Source: Phellopilus nigrolimitatus (Eukaryota > Basidiomycota > Agaricomycetes > Hymenochaetales > Hymenochaetaceae). From it: a stretch of DNA of 64,000 nucleotides. Below are positions 50,621 to 62,215 of this stretch, piece by piece; the first letter of the stretch is position 1, and every line of letters starts with the position of its first letter. The stretch lies in NCBI GenBank assembly GCA_021029095.1, contig JAJOHG010000022.1:372001-436000 (forward strand), in the 5' to 3' direction. The notes under the pieces were generated by a model. The model worked only from the letters and a program-made list of their open reading frames with translations, ran no database searches and had not been told where the DNA came from. Made by a program: the position numbers and the translations under genes.

Positions 50621-52435
50621 AAAGCAGGACCCGTTTCAGGACCCGGACTCGGACTATACAGCCCTTCCTCGGCCTCCCTCCTCAGCCTCTCCCCAACCGT
50701 CCGCTCCTGCACTTCCGCCTCCGCGCTCCGCACCCCGCGCGCGCCGCACGCCGCCAGACCGCGCCCGACGACCCCGCGCCACGCGACGTGGCCCTCCACG
50801 CCCGCGCAGAACACGTTCTCGACGCCCGCGGCACACACGGGCTGCAGGCCCGCGACGCCGCGTCCCGCCGTGCCGAGCGCGCCGCGCGCGAGCACCGCGA
50901 GCACGTAGTCCGCCGCGGGCTCCGTGTGCGCGTTCACGAGGCGCCCCGCGACCGCGCGCCGCGCGCGCGCCCAGGCGGGGCCGCCGGCTGGTGCGGGCGC
51001 GCCGAGCAGGAACGCGTCGTGCACGCGGTGGTGCGCGGCGCGGGCGGGCGGCAGCGCGGCGAGGTGCTCGAGCGCGGAGAGCACGACGAGCGCGCCGAGG
51101 GAGAAGCCCGCGAGGCTCACGGGGCGCGCGCCGAACGCGCCCGCGGCGATGAGCGCGCCGAGGATCGCGCCGGCCTTGCGCGCGAGCGCGCAGGCGTTGG
51201 CCCAGGGGTTGTCGATGAGCGCGCCGAGCTTGAGGAGCACCGCGGGCGAGAGCGCGCCGAGGAGCGTCGAGAGCGCGGTGTGCTTGAGGAGGGACACCTT
51301 GAGGTACTGGAGCGCGTGCGACTTGACGAGGTCGCGGAGCGCGGTGGACAGCTTCATGAGCGCATCGACTTCCTGCGGGGCGGTGCGCCGTCAGCGTCGG
51401 CTGCTGCTTTTGCTCGGGGGAAGATCTCAGGAGGGGACTGACTGACCCACTGGAGCGCAAACGTGTCCTCCGAGTCGTCGAACACCGTCCACGGCGCGGT
51501 GACGTCCGCCCTGTCGGCCAGCCAGCCCGTCACGCAGATGCGCACCGCCAGCGTCTCCCGCGGCGCGCGCACGGGGACGAGCGCGAGGTCCGCAACGTCC
51601 CGCGTGTGGCGCGCGAGCATCGCGCCGCCCTCGCGCGCGCCGTACGCGCCGAACAGCGCGCCGCACACGGCGGAGCTGCCCGCGAGGCCCGCGGCGAGCA
51701 CGCCGACGGCGCCGGCGCCGCCGAGCAGCGCGGACACGCCCGCGCCGACGAGCGGCGCCGCGAGCCCGCCCGTGACGCCGACGAGCACGCCGCCTGCGAG
51801 CGCCGCGCCGCCGACGCCGAGCGCGCGCCACGCGCGGCCTTTACGTGCCTGCGCGGCCTGCGCGGCGCGCGTGTGCGCCGCGAGCGCGGGCGCGGGGTCC
51901 CGGAGCGCGGCGCGCGCGGCGGCCTCGTCGAGCGGGCCGAGGGCGAGGAGGAGCGCGCGCGTGTGCGCGGAGTAGTGCTTGGCGGCGGCGAGGTGGAGGA
52001 GGAGGATGGTGTTTAGGAGGGGGACGAGGACGGCGGGCGGGGGGAGGGGCGCGAGGCCGCGGGTGGACGTTTCTGCGAGCGGGTCGATGGTCGGGCATTC
52101 CGCGTCTGTGTACACATATAACATGTAACATGCAATTTATTTGAGCAAGCGGCGCCGACGCGGGCTTCGGGCTCACCTTCACCGGGCTCCCCACACGCAA
52201 CCCAGGCGTTCCTGAGCAGCGCGTTCGCCCACGCGCCGACCGCGTCGACGAACGCGGCGGCCGTCTCGGCGGCGCGCGGGCTGCCCGCGGCGCACGCGGC
52301 CTCGGCGCTGGCCCACCGCTCTGCGTCGTTCCTGTGCACGGCGAGCCTGCGGTACAGGTGCTCGAAGACGGCCTCGCGCTGCTCCGGGGTGGGCGGCGTG
52401 GGCGCCGCCAGTGCCGACGTCGACGTAGCGGACAT
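50590..52435 (-). CDS. DUF726 family protein (Mil1/TMCO4-like alpha/beta-hydrolase fold)
   Basis: Three exons, 52435-52177, 52105-51447 and 51372-50590; introns 71 and 74 nt; phases match; 566 aa. Family members are predicted membrane-associated hydrolases; yeast Mil1 is linked to the AP-1 clathrin adaptor. Seen: an Ala/Gly-rich hydrophobic stretch (ALAGGVLVGVTGGLAAPLVG, then LLGGAGAVGVLAAGLAGSSA) that fits membrane helices, ICVTGWLADRADVTAPW, then in exon 3 the nucleophile elbow GFSLG (Ser397), AFLLGAPAP and NAHTEPAADYVLAVL. The end is Pro/Glu-rich. The stop lies at the edge of the accessory island, and a second copy of the last codons lies at 21718-21747. Confidence 0.87.
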
Positions 52436-52671
52436 GGTAGCGATCTCTCGGTGTGACGCACATGCCGGCACCAGTACTGTCCAGATCTTCGAACACCGCC
52501 TCTCGTAATAACAAAATGAAATAAAGTAAAATAAAAAGAAATACAGATACACACTACACACAGATCGAACATAGAAAAGAGAAAAGAGAACGAGAAACAA
52601 ACACACACATCTCATCCCAAGAACAAGAACCCAGACGAAACAAAAAAAGGAACACCGACAACCGCGCATGC

Positions 52672-54453
52672 CTACGCACTCGCCCAGCGCGCCTCCGCGT
52701 TCGTCAGCTCGCCGAGCGCACGGCGCTGCTGCTGCTGCGGGGGCGGCGCGCCCTTGCCCGCGAGCCGCTCCTTCTCCTTCTTCGCGCGCCCCGCGGCCGT
52801 CGCGGAGCGCGCCGCGGCGCGCGCGCGGATGAGCCGCACGGACGACGCGCGCGTCGTGCGCGGCGTCTGCGTCTGCGTCTGCGTCTGGGGTTGCGCTTGC
52901 GGCGGGGTGTGCGCAGACGCGCGGCGCCGCGGGGACGGCGACGCGGACGGGGCGGACGGGGCGGACGGGGTGGGCGCAGGCGCAGGCGCGGCGCGCGGGG
53001 TGAACGCGGGCGCGTGCGGGTTCAACGCGGGGAGCTCCCCGTTTGCTCTGGGGGCGGCGGCGCCCTCCCCAGGGGCGCGGAGTGCGCCGAGCCTGCGCAG
53101 CCCGGCGTGCTTCGCGGCGAGGAGGCGGCGCGCCGACGCCGACGCCGATGCGGGCGCGGGAGCGGCGGCGCACGCGGCGAGGAGGAGCGGCTTGAGCTTG
53201 GCCTTTGCGGCCTTGGGCGGGAGCGACGGGCGCGGGGTCGTGTACACCGGGATTGGGCATGCGGGCTGCGCGGCGGCGGCCGGGGATGGGGACGGCGCTG
53301 GGGACGGAGCGGGAGTCAAAGTCGGAGCCGGAGCCGTGAGGCTGAGCTGGGCCGCCGCGGTCGGTGCGGGGCAGTAGGCGGCAGTGGCGGGCGCTCGGAC
53401 GGACGCAGACGGTGTAAAGGTACTTGACAAAGCCGCTGCCGCCGCCGGGGAGCCAGACACGGCGGGCGCCTCCGCGCGCACGGCCGCGCACGGCGTGCTC
53501 TCCAGCGCGCCAAACGCGTCGATGATGATGACCGAGTCCTCCGACTCCCCGCTCCCGCTCCCGCTCTCATCCACACCCGCCCCCTTCCCCGCGGCCCCCA
53601 GCTCCTCCTCATCGAGCACAAATGACTCCAGCTGGCGGTTCTGCAGGCGCGCCAGCGCCTCCAAACTGCGGCGGCGCGCCCCACTTCCCCGTCCGCAGAG
53701 CTCGAAGCGCAGCGCGCACACCGCGCGCTCGCCCGCCGCGAGCGCGCACCGCAGCGCCGCGAGCTCGGCCGCGTCGCGCGCCGCCGCGCGCGCGAGCGCG
53801 TCGTTCGCCCGCTCCAGCGCGCCGCGCGCGCGCTCCGCCGCGGCGCGCGCCTCCGCGAGGGCGGAGCGCTCGACGATGATGCGCGCGAGCGCCGCGCGCG
53901 TCGCGGCGTGTGCGGCGCGCTCCGCCGCGAGGAGACGCCGCGCCGCGCCGTCGGCCGTCGTCCGCTCGTCGCGTGCGGTCTGCTCGGGGAGGACCGCGCC
54001 GAGCCGGAGGCGCGCCGCGGCGCCGAACAGCGCGCGCGCGAGGCGGGACGCGCGGCCGGGCGTGCCGAGGCCGAGAAGAAGCGCGAGGAGGCGGCGCGCG
54101 CGGCTGGGGAGGAGCGGGCGCGCGCGGGCGAGGGCGTGGAGGGCGGCTGCGAGCGGGGCGGGCAGCTGCGGGGCGGGGTGCGTCAACAATCCGTCGGACG
54201 CGGGGGAAGAAGTTGGGTGGGGCGCGGGACGTACGTTGGGCCAGAGTGCGTCCTCCGTGTCCGTGTCTTCGTATCTGTCCGGGACAGGTCTTGGAACGGA
54301 GCTCGCGTGGAGGGCGCGCGGTGGCAATGGCGCGCGGCGGGCTTCAAGCTCTGTCTCGCTCGTCTCGTCGGACATCGCAGTCGCGGATCTGGATGTGCTG
54401 GTGGGTGCTGGGTGCTGGGTGCTCGCACAGACCGAGCCGGGCACGGAGCGCAT
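52672..54453 (-). CDS. Intronless Ala-rich coiled-coil protein, unknown
   Basis: 593 aa from an ATG at 54453; an internal ATG at 54375 (MSDETSETELEARR) is an alternative. No recognised domain. A long Ala/Arg/Glu-rich segment (about residues 160-260) has heptad-like spacing (LARIIVERSALAEARAAAER; NDALARAAARDAAELAALRC) and ends LEALARLQNRQLESFVLDEE, suggesting a coiled coil. The second half is Pro/Ala/Ser-rich with QTQTQTQT and the C-terminal GAPPPQQQQRRALGELTNAE. The start is about 2.4 kb from the neighbouring Clp1-like gene. Extreme GC makes long frames common by chance, but this one has consistent composition and acidic motifs. Moderate confidence. Confidence 0.6.
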   Translation of the reverse strand: MRSVPGSVCASTQHPAPTSTSRSATAMSDETSETELEARRAPLPPRALHASSVPRPVPDRYEDTDTEDALWPNVRPAPHPTSSPASDGLLTHPAPQLPAPLAAALHALARARPLLPSRARRLLALLLGLGTPGRASRLARALFGAAARLRLGAVLPEQTARDERTTADGAARRLLAAERAAHAATRAALARIIVERSALAEARAAAERARGALERANDALARAAARDAAELAALRCALAAGERAVCALRFELCGRGSGARRRSLEALARLQNRQLESFVLDEEELGAAGKGAGVDESGSGSGESEDSVIIIDAFGALESTPCAAVRAEAPAVSGSPAAAAALSSTFTPSASVRAPATAAYCPAPTAAAQLSLTAPAPTLTPAPSPAPSPSPAAAAQPACPIPVYTTPRPSLPPKAAKAKLKPLLLAACAAAPAPASASASARRLLAAKHAGLRRLGALRAPGEGAAAPRANGELPALNPHAPAFTPRAAPAPAPTPSAPSAPSASPSPRRRASAHTPPQAQPQTQTQTQTPRTTRASSVRLIRARAAARSATAAGRAKKEKERLAGKGAPPPQQQQRRALGELTNAEARWASA

Positions 54454-55319
54454 TTATAGACCCGGAGAGGCTTGGGGCGGCTGGCACGGAGCTGGCGCGG
54501 GGTGCCAGCCGCCCCAGCCCAGCCGCTCGCGCGTTCCGATTCCCAGACGAGAGGGGGCCGCTGGTGTCCAGTCGAAAGTCGAGCGCAGAACCGCGCCGCT
54601 CAGGCCGTCGCCAGACGAGAGGCCAGCCGCTCCATCTCCGCGTCGAGCGTGTCCAGACGCTCAGTTCAGCTCAGTTCAGCTCAAGGCCGAAGAGTTGCCT
54701 CCGTTCCCACGTCCCCACCACAACCACGGAAGCAAAGTTTAAACAATCACCAAGTCAGAAGTCAAAGTCAAAGTCAAAGTCAAAGTCAAAGCGAAAGAGA
54801 CCTCATCCGCTACTCACAAGCCACTCACAAGCCACAAAAATCCAACTCATCTGCTATTATCACACGTATATATGTAGTATATGTAGTAGTATCATACACC
54901 TTCGCCTTGTCGCCGTCGTCTATCTATATGTATATGTACGCACACGTACAATATAATGTACGCCGCGCGCGGAAGAGAAAGAGAAAAGAGAAAATCCAAA
55001 AGTGACACATGACAATGTCGAAGGGAGCGAGAACAAAGGGATAATGATAGGGAAGACAACGGGCAAGAGGGGCATAGAGTAAGAGTAAGAGTAATAAGTC
55101 GGGGGGGTGGGCCGAAAGTATTAGAAGCGATGAGGAAGTGAGAGGGGGCGCATAGGACGAGAGAGAAACGGCGTGCATACTGCATAAGCGGGGGGAAGTG
55201 GGGGGAGCAGAAAATACAAGCTAACGACACAGTAGTGGTAGTGGTGCGGAGGAAGCGAGAGAGAAAAGCATACGACGAAAGAAAAAAGAAAAAAAAAATC
55301 ACAGCAGCAGCAGCGACGC
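54454..55319. other. Intergenic, simple repeats
   Basis: Contains (GTCAAA)n at about 54761-54792 and CAGTTCAGCT repeats near 54660-54680. Presumed promoter of the coiled-coil gene and 3' region of the Clp1-like gene. Nothing else seen. Confidence 0.5.
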
Positions 55320-56809
55320 TCAAATCCTCCTCGCCATCCCCAGCGCACCCGCATACCCGCCCCACGCAACATCGATCGCCGCCCACAAGCCCCGGTCAAA
55401 CACGCCCAGCGAGCACGCATTGCGCCACACTCCATGCACGCGCAGCGCGCCCGCCATCAGGCTCGCGGGCGCCAGGCTCGCCGCGAGCGCCGCCGCGAGC
55501 AGCGCGACGGACGCGCCCTGCCCGAGCACGCACCCCGCGGGCACGCACGCGGGCGGCACGAGCCGCCGGAAGAGTGCGCCTGCCGAGCGCGTGTAGAGGA
55601 AGGACACGAGCGGCGCGAAGTCCGCCGCGGACGGCACGCCGAGCGGGACGAGCGGGAGCATGCGCGTGGTCGCGCCCTCGATGTTAGGTGCGTCGGCGTC
55701 GGCATCGGCGGCGGAGGCGGAGGCGGGGCAGCGAGGGGAGACGGGGAACGGCGGCAGGTGCGCGCAGTGCGCGGCGAGCGCGAGCGCGTGCACGGGGATG
55801 AGCAGCACCTTCGTCTTCCCCGGCGCGGCGCCGCCGCCGCCGGGCTCCGCGGAGTGCACCGCGAGCATGTGCGTCGGGAAGCGGCGCGGCTCGTCTCCGA
55901 GCGGCGCGGCGGGGACCGCGACGGGCACGCGCGCGGGGAGGTCCGCGCTCGTCGACGCGGTCAAGGGCGGGGTCTGCGCGGCGGCGAGGCACGCGAACAG
56001 TCTGCACTCAGGAAGGAAGGAAGGGAGAAAGGAAGGAAAGCGGGTTGTAAGCATCGAGTTTACGAGGGAAGGACGGGGCGAACTCACTCAGGGCCGATCT
56101 TCGCGAGCCAGTCGCGCGCGTAGTGCGGCGGCATGTCCACCAGCTCCGGGTTGAGCGCGGCGCGCGCGAGGGCCGCGGCGTCGACCTCGCGGAAGGCGGG
56201 GCGCGCGAGGGTCGCGGGGAGGCGTGTTGCGGGGCGCACGGCGGTGCCGTCGCCGCCGCTGCTGCAATGCACGCCCGCGCCGTACGCGCGCTGCGCGTCC
56301 ACGGGGGGCGGCGCGTCCCAGTCCCAGTCCTCTTCCTCCTTGTCGTCGTCGACGGGCGCGCTGCGGACGCGGAGGCGGCGCTCCCGCGCGAGCATGGCCT
56401 CCATGGAGGGGTACCCGGCGCCCTTGAGCATCACGGGCTTCTGCGGCTTCGCGGGTGCGGGTGCGGGTGCGGGTGCGGGTGCGGGTGCGGGCCGGCGCTG
56501 GTGTGCGTGGCTGGCGCCGCGCGCGGAGGCGGGGGCGGCACCCAGGAGGAGCGCGCGGCGCCGGCGGGCGGACGCCTTGAGCCGTGCGGCGATGTCCCGC
56601 GGCGAGTGGGTGCTGTTGGCCTTGGAGGCCTTGGAGACGGAGGATGCAGGCGTGGGCTTGGACTTGGGAGCGGGAGCGGGAGCGGGCCGGGACTCGCGGG
56701 CGAATGTAGTGGACGGGAGGAGGCGAGAGGGTTTGCGGTAGGTGGTTTTGGCCTTGGAGGACAGGGCGGAGGAGGAGCGTGTCCTGGAGAGGACGTTGGT
56801 AGCGATCAT
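55320..56809 (-). CDS. Clp1-like protein, paralogue 1
   Basis: Two exons, 56809-56088 and 56001-55320, with an 86-nt phase-2 intron; 467 aa. Exon 1 is low complexity with (PA)n and ends in PAFREVDAAALARAALNPEL and ARDWLAKIGPE. Exon 2 carries the conserved part: FPTHMLAVHSAEP, VLLIPVHALALAAHCAHLPP, PLVPLGVPSAADFAPLVSFL, YTRSAGAL and RVHGVWRNACSLGVFDRGLW followed by AIDVAW. This resembles, from memory, the basidiomycete clampless-1 (Clp1) family, which controls clamp formation and sexual development in Coprinopsis and Ustilago. The assignment needs a profile search. Its paralogue lies 2.5 kb away with the same intron position and phase. Confidence 0.62.
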
Positions 56810-57374
56810 GGTGGACGAGGAGAAGTGGATGTGGATGTGGAAGTGGACTGGGAGGGCGGAAGCAAACGGACGACTTCGGTGGGGAAGAGGAGGAGCGGGG
56901 GAACAAGGAGGGCAGCGCTGGCCCGTATTTGAGGGACGCGCAGAATGGGAGTGGGTCCATTGCTGGTCGTCGACTCGGATTGCTGTTGGATTGCTGTTGG
57001 ATTGCTTTTCTGCAGGTGCGTCAACAGCCGCCAACACGGACCTACACAGACGGGGCTGCACACACCTGCCTCTCTTGGCAGGTCCTTCCTTCTACAGGCA
57101 TGACGTCCCATTAGCTCAGCGTCGCAGTCGTGTCTAAGCGCACACAGCGGTCACAGCAGCGCACGCCCGAGCATAAACAAAAAGTCGTCACAATAGCCCG
57201 TGCCCTTTGCGCTTTGATTTTCGCAGACAATGAGCGACGGCCTCGAACGTCCTGGACACAGGTGCGGGCCACGAGAGGGCGATTAGGTGTGGCTGCTCCG
57301 TCTGCACATCGTCGTCGACGTCGTCGTCCAAGCAAAGTGTCTTTACCCGAAACTCCCCCATCGTTCGTCTGCCT

Positions 57375-57959
57375 ATGAACGAGCCCCCCGGCACCCGCAT
57401 CGGCCTCTCGCAACCGTTCGAGTCATCGATCGCGAGGCTCAGCCAGCCGTTCCGAGCCATCTTCCTCTCTCCAGACGAGCTCAGCTTGGGGACCTCCTTC
57501 ATCTCCCCACACCGGCGCGCAGCGGTAACAGCCCCATTGCACCCCTTCATCTTTTCAGCCGTCAACGTCCAGGAACCACACCTTCAAGCACCGATCCTCC
57601 GCCCACCTTCCTCGGGTTCGTACCTACCCTCCCGGCCCTTTCTCCTCCTTCCAGGTAGAGACCGCGTCGATTTCCTCCTCAGACCTAGACATCAGCTTCT
57701 GCTTCCTCTTCTCGGGCAACGCGGACTCGCATTCCCTCGTAACGCATTCGCAGGCCCAGCGTCCGCGGAGCGGCCCTCCCTGTGCACTTCCTCCTCCTCC
57801 TCCTCCTCCTCCTCCTCCTCCCCCGCCGCGCCGCCGACCGAACTTCATCTCCCGCACGTTCTCGCGCCCAACGCGGGGGGGTGCATGCCCGGCCGTCTCC
57901 CTCCGATTCCGAACGCCCGGCGCCGCGGTTCCAAAAGCGCGCGCACGCACTCGTCGTGA
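57375..57959 (+). CDS. Tentative hypothetical gene, unknown
   Basis: Open frame of 194 codons starting MNEPPGTRIGLSQPFESSIA. A 39-nt intron-like segment (GTTCGT...TTCCAG, about 57619-57657) may be removed, and a different frame downstream reads more protein-like (ETASISSSDLDISFCFLFSG). It runs into a (TCC)n repeat giving poly-Ser or poly-Pro. No family recognised. The region between the two Clp1-like genes is otherwise without a candidate. Confidence 0.28.
   Translation: MNEPPGTRIGLSQPFESSIARLSQPFRAIFLSPDELSLGTSFISPHRRAAVTAPLHPFIFSAVNVQEPHLQAPILRPPSSGSYLPSRPFLLLPGRDRVDFLLRPRHQLLLPLLGQRGLAFPRNAFAGPASAERPSLCTSSSSSSSSSSSPAAPPTELHLPHVLAPNAGGCMPGRLPPIPNARRRGSKSARTHSS
57788..57822. repeat. (TCC)n microsatellite
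   Basis: About eleven TCC units. Confidence 0.9.
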
Positions 57960-57979
57960 AAGGCGCGCGCCGATCCTAG

Positions 57980-59200
57980 CCGATCCTAGCTCCAGCAGCA
58001 GCAGCTGCCCGCCCCGCCTCCGGGACGGGAGGAACGCAGATGGCATCGCACCGGCCGGCCGGCTGCGTCGACACACGGAGGCACACACATCTACACACAC
58101 ACACACACACACACACGGACGGATACATCACCCGTGCGCGCGGGTCCCCCGTCCTCATGTCCGGCCGGGCTGCACGCCCGCCTTCATACACGCCAGGCCC
58201 CGCGCGCGTCCAACCTGAGCTCGCCGAGACGCACGGAGATGCACAGAGATGCATGTACGTGCCGCCCGGGCTCGCGCACGGGGGGAAAAAAAAGGACGAG
58301 CAGGCACGCAAAGGATAGATACATGCACCACCGGGTGCCGGGCGGTGTAAGCAGCCAACCAACCCGTCTCCGAGCGCTACTTCCCCTCGTTCCTCGCCGC
58401 GTACGCGCCTTTCGTTTCTCGTCCTCGTCCTCGTCCTCGTCTCCGATTCCAGCTCCGTTTCTTAGAAGTCCGAGAGCCAGCCGCGCCGAGCCGAGCCGAG
58501 CCGAGCCGGGACCGAAAACGCGACTTGTGCAGAGCAGGGCGCACGTCGAGATTAGTTTTATCCTTTGCGTTTTTTGGTTTGGGGCTTTGGGCTTTGGCCC
58601 GTGGTTGATGTTGCCAAAAGCCAACCGCGAGCCACCGAACCAAGTGAGTGACGCGCCTTGGTCCGTGCACCGGCCTAACGGAACGAACACGTGACGTAGG
58701 CGATCGGGAGGTTCGAAAATGAGGCTGTGGACGATGGCCGGAGCGTGCTAGTACTGTATGTAACTAAACACACCGGCGAAAATAATGCTACTTTGCTTTC
58801 ACTCAAACCTTCCACATCTCCCACATCGAAGTACAACAAGAGAGCCAAGAAGAATTTTATTGATTATGCACAGCGCGGATTCTGGGTTACACTACTTTAC
58901 TACTGCCTACTCCGGGCTTGGGTTTCGCACAGAGGGACGGGTCGGGGATGCACATAAACAAGAGTAAAAGGAAGAGGGAAGAGGAAGAGGAAGAGGAAGA
59001 GAAGAACAGGGTATGCATGCGAGAACATAGCGAACATGACATTGATTCCATAAGGGCGGAGGGGATGGGCCGCGCGGGCCTGATATTAGCCGCGGAGGCG
59101 GCGCGCGGAGCGGGCAGATAAAATAGAGCGAATAAAGAACCTAGTACGATTAAAAACGCGTCCATCGCAGAAAAAAAAAAAAAAGATCCAAACACGTATC
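57980..59200. other. Intergenic, repeat-rich
   Basis: Contains (AC)n at 58092-58116, (CGTCCT)n near 58418-58440, (GAGCC)n near 58486-58508 and (GGAAGA)n near 58970-59002. No gene seen. Confidence 0.6.
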
Positions 59201-59268
59201 GAGACCCCGACATGCCGCCCGCGCACGCCCCACAGCCCAGAGAAGAGAAGCCCCACGGGAACACACGC

Positions 59269-60621
59269 TCACGGCGGCGCGCCCGCACACACGCCGAGCG
59301 CGCCGAGCAGCACCGCCCACGCGACGTCCAGCGTGCCCCACACGCCCGCGTCGCACACGCCCAGCGCGCGCGCGTCCGCCGCGACGCCGCCCACGAGCTG
59401 CACGCGCGCCAGCAGCGCGCGCGCGTCGCGCGCGTACAGCGCGACGAGCGCCGCGCTCGTGCCCGCGATGCTCTGCGCGAGCGCCGCGGGCGACGCCTCC
59501 GCCTCCGCCTCCGCGGCGTCCGGCGCGCGGTTCGAGAAGAAGGGCTGGGAGAAGAGGGTCGTCTGTGTGGGGAGGTGCGGCAGCGAGGCGGCGGGCCCGC
59601 TGGGCGAGTGCGTGGGCGTCGGGAGGCCGTGCTGCAGCTCTGTCCCGGGCGGCGGCGGTGGAGGCAGGAGCGGCACGCCGAGCAGCGCGCGCAGGAAGTT
59701 GTCGTGGCGCTGCGTGTAGAGCACGGCGACGAGCATCGGGAGCAGGCGCGGCGCGGGCACCTCGAGGGGCACGACGGGCACGGTCACCTCCGCCGCCGCC
59801 GCCGCCGCCACCGCCGCGAGCTGCGCGGCGGGCTCTGACGCGGGCAGCGTGCGCAGCGCGGTGCAGTACACGGCGAGCTGCACGGCGTGCACGGGCGAGA
59901 GCTGCGCCGCGCGCGCCCCGCCGGCACCGGCACCGGCGCCTGAGGCGGGCTGCGGCGCGTATGCGGCGAGCATGTGCGTCGGGAGGTCGCTCCGCGCATC
60001 TGCCACGCGGATGCGCGCGTGCGTGGGGAGAGAGCGGGGCCCGCGCGGCTTGTGCGCGGAGAGGACCGTGGTGTGCACGAGGACGGCGAACATCCTGCAT
60101 TAATTAAATGTCGTCAGTAAACACGCACTGCAGACAGAGAACGGAGGAGAAGGAGAAGCTGCGCACTCGGCACCGTTCATCTCGAGGCAGTCCTTGACGA
60201 ACTCGATGTTCGTGTCCGCGAGCGCGGGGTCGACCACGGCGAGCGCCGCGCGCGACGGCTCGCGGAACGGCGGGCGGCGGAGCTGGCGCGGCAGCGTCAC
60301 GCTCGTGAACGCGGGCGTCGCACTCTGCGGGTCGGCGCCGCCCATTTCCCATGCCGCCGCATGTGCAGCGGCCTGCGGGCTCGCGCCAGAAGCAGCCTCG
60401 TCGTTGCCCTGCAGCTCCTGCGACGGCGAGGATGATACCGCGGCAGACGTCCTTCCGTTCTTTTGGGCGCGCAGGCGGTCCCGCCGCCTGCGCTGGAATC
60501 TCTGCTGATACGAGGGGGCGAGCCCGTTCTTCCTGAACGGCGAGGCGTTCTCGTTCCGCGCAGCGGACACGACGGACGACGGCCTCCGGGAGGGAGCTCG
60601 AGAGGCGGATCCCACAACCAT
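59269..60621 (-). CDS. Clp1-like protein, paralogue 2
   Basis: Two exons, 60621-60167 and 60094-59269, with a 72-nt phase-2 intron at the same place as in paralogue 1; 426 aa. Exon 1 is basic and low complexity (RFQRRRRDRLRAQKNGRTSA), ending in LPRQLRRPPFREPSRAALAV and FVKDCLEMNGAE. Exon 2: LPTHMLAAYAPQP, SPVHAVQLAVYC, VPVVPLEVPAPRLLPMLVAV, LYTQRHDN, a Pro-rich insert, and ALGVCDAGVWGTLDVAWAVL. The end is more diverged than paralogue 1 (VGGVAADARALGV for VHGVWRNACSLGV). Tandem duplication is the simplest origin. Confidence 0.62.
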
Positions 60622-62215
60622 TGCGGGGTGGGGTAGATGAGAGTTCTGGAAAAATTGACGAGGAGGGATGTTGGAGACGACGCTTGAGAAGGAGGAGCAG
60701 GGGGTGCGTCGCCGTTAAGTAGAAAAACGCAGGCGGTTCCACGCGTTGAAGGGGGATGAAGGGACACGCCCGAAAGGGATAGCAATTGAGTGAAAAGAAG
60801 AAGGAAGGGATAAACAGCGAAGACGACGAATCACGCTCGAGTCCTCGAATGGACGACCCAGCACTCACGTCCAGTCCAGCCAGCACAACACGCACCTACA
60901 CTTCAAAATAACGTAAGCATCCCATCTCTTACATAACATCACAGGTAATCCACATCCGGAAGGCGCTTCCGCTACCAGCAGCCACAGAGGAGTCAGCGCA
61001 CAGTCACGAAAAATATCCTGGCATACGCAGTAGAAGGCACAAGGACAAGCTCAGAGACAGCTGAATGTATGAAGCTCAGCTAACCAAGCGACTTGATCTC
61101 AGGAAGACTCTTGCTCAGTCGTGATATGACTGTCCTCTATGCATCATTGGCAGGGTGAATAGTCATCAACAAAAGTGACGTCTGGCTCCAGAAAATAAGC
61201 TGTTCCATAGTACGCAGCTGCAGGAAAATGCAAGGCAATGCATGCACTTCGTGACTCGAGTCCAGAGAGAATGCAACAAAATCCCAAAGCAGGCTCAGAC
61301 AATTAGTGGGTCGGGTCGTCTCGTAGGTGGCGCATGCCCAATAGATGCCTGAGGCAGAGCAGTCGCAGAGATTGAGAGAAAGTAGAAAATGGAAGGCGCA
61401 AGCTCATCGTAGCCTTTCGGAAGATTGTTTGAGGATCTTCTGAAGCGCGGTTTCAGACGCAGCTGGGAATATGCAGTGCGCTACGGCAGGAATTTGACCG
61501 CGCAGGAAGAACAGGATACAAGATGTTAGAAAGCAGTCTTACAGATGTCTGGCGATGAGAGAACGACATGATTAGAGATGAGGAAAGAGCTCGAGGCATC
61601 ACAAAGGAACGGTGGCTCGCTTATCTAATGCAAAGAGACCGGCCCTAAACATATTGTAAGATCACGTTCACGTGCAGAATCACCTTCGCATTTGTATATA
61701 TCTTGTATATCAAGCATTGTAGAAGCTAAGCAGATACCAATGTACATTCTTGCGTTGTAAGAAAGAAGCAAGCAACGTTGAGATAGCCCTAGGCTTCTTG
61801 TGAAGGGGTTTTGCAAAGTAAAGATTCGGCACAGGAGAAGGTGAGCGACGAGAATGAGTCGTGTCCAGAGAACAAAGCAGCGACAGTTCACGATCATTGA
61901 CATTTGCACGCCCTGGCCTTCGCATATTGACTACGTTGTCAATCTATTACTACAGCTTCGATCGGCCTGAACACAGTTGCGACAAGCCCGTCACAAGAAA
62001 CACGACCGGTCACGTCACGCTTGTTGATCCATCTGGATCCCTTGTCCTTCCGTAGACGACGAGCCCGACCTTGTATCCTCGCTGGCGGGATTCGGTATTA
62101 CCATTCTTAAGTTCAGCGCCTACCTTCGCCTGTCTCCCCCAAGCACCCTCCACAGTCCCCATCCACTCTCAAGCGACAAAATAATTTTGGTACCCTGGAC
62201 AAACTGAGACGAGCG
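60622..62215. other. Intergenic, no gene seen
   Basis: Divergent promoter region between Clp1-like paralogue 2 (-) and SLX1 (+), about 1.6 kb. Small ORFs only (for example 61625-61909, minus), without signatures. Confidence 0.5.

Noticed and set aside
53384..54956. Long plus-strand frames over the coiled-coil gene
   Set aside because: Arg/Ser-rich antisense shadows without motifs.
59150..60100. 316-codon Arg/Ala-rich frame over Clp1-like paralogue 2
   Set aside because: Out-of-frame shadow; the paralogue comparison supports the other frame.
61625..61909. 94-codon minus-strand ORF upstream of SLX1
   Set aside because: Contains isolated hydrophobic runs only; no conserved features.
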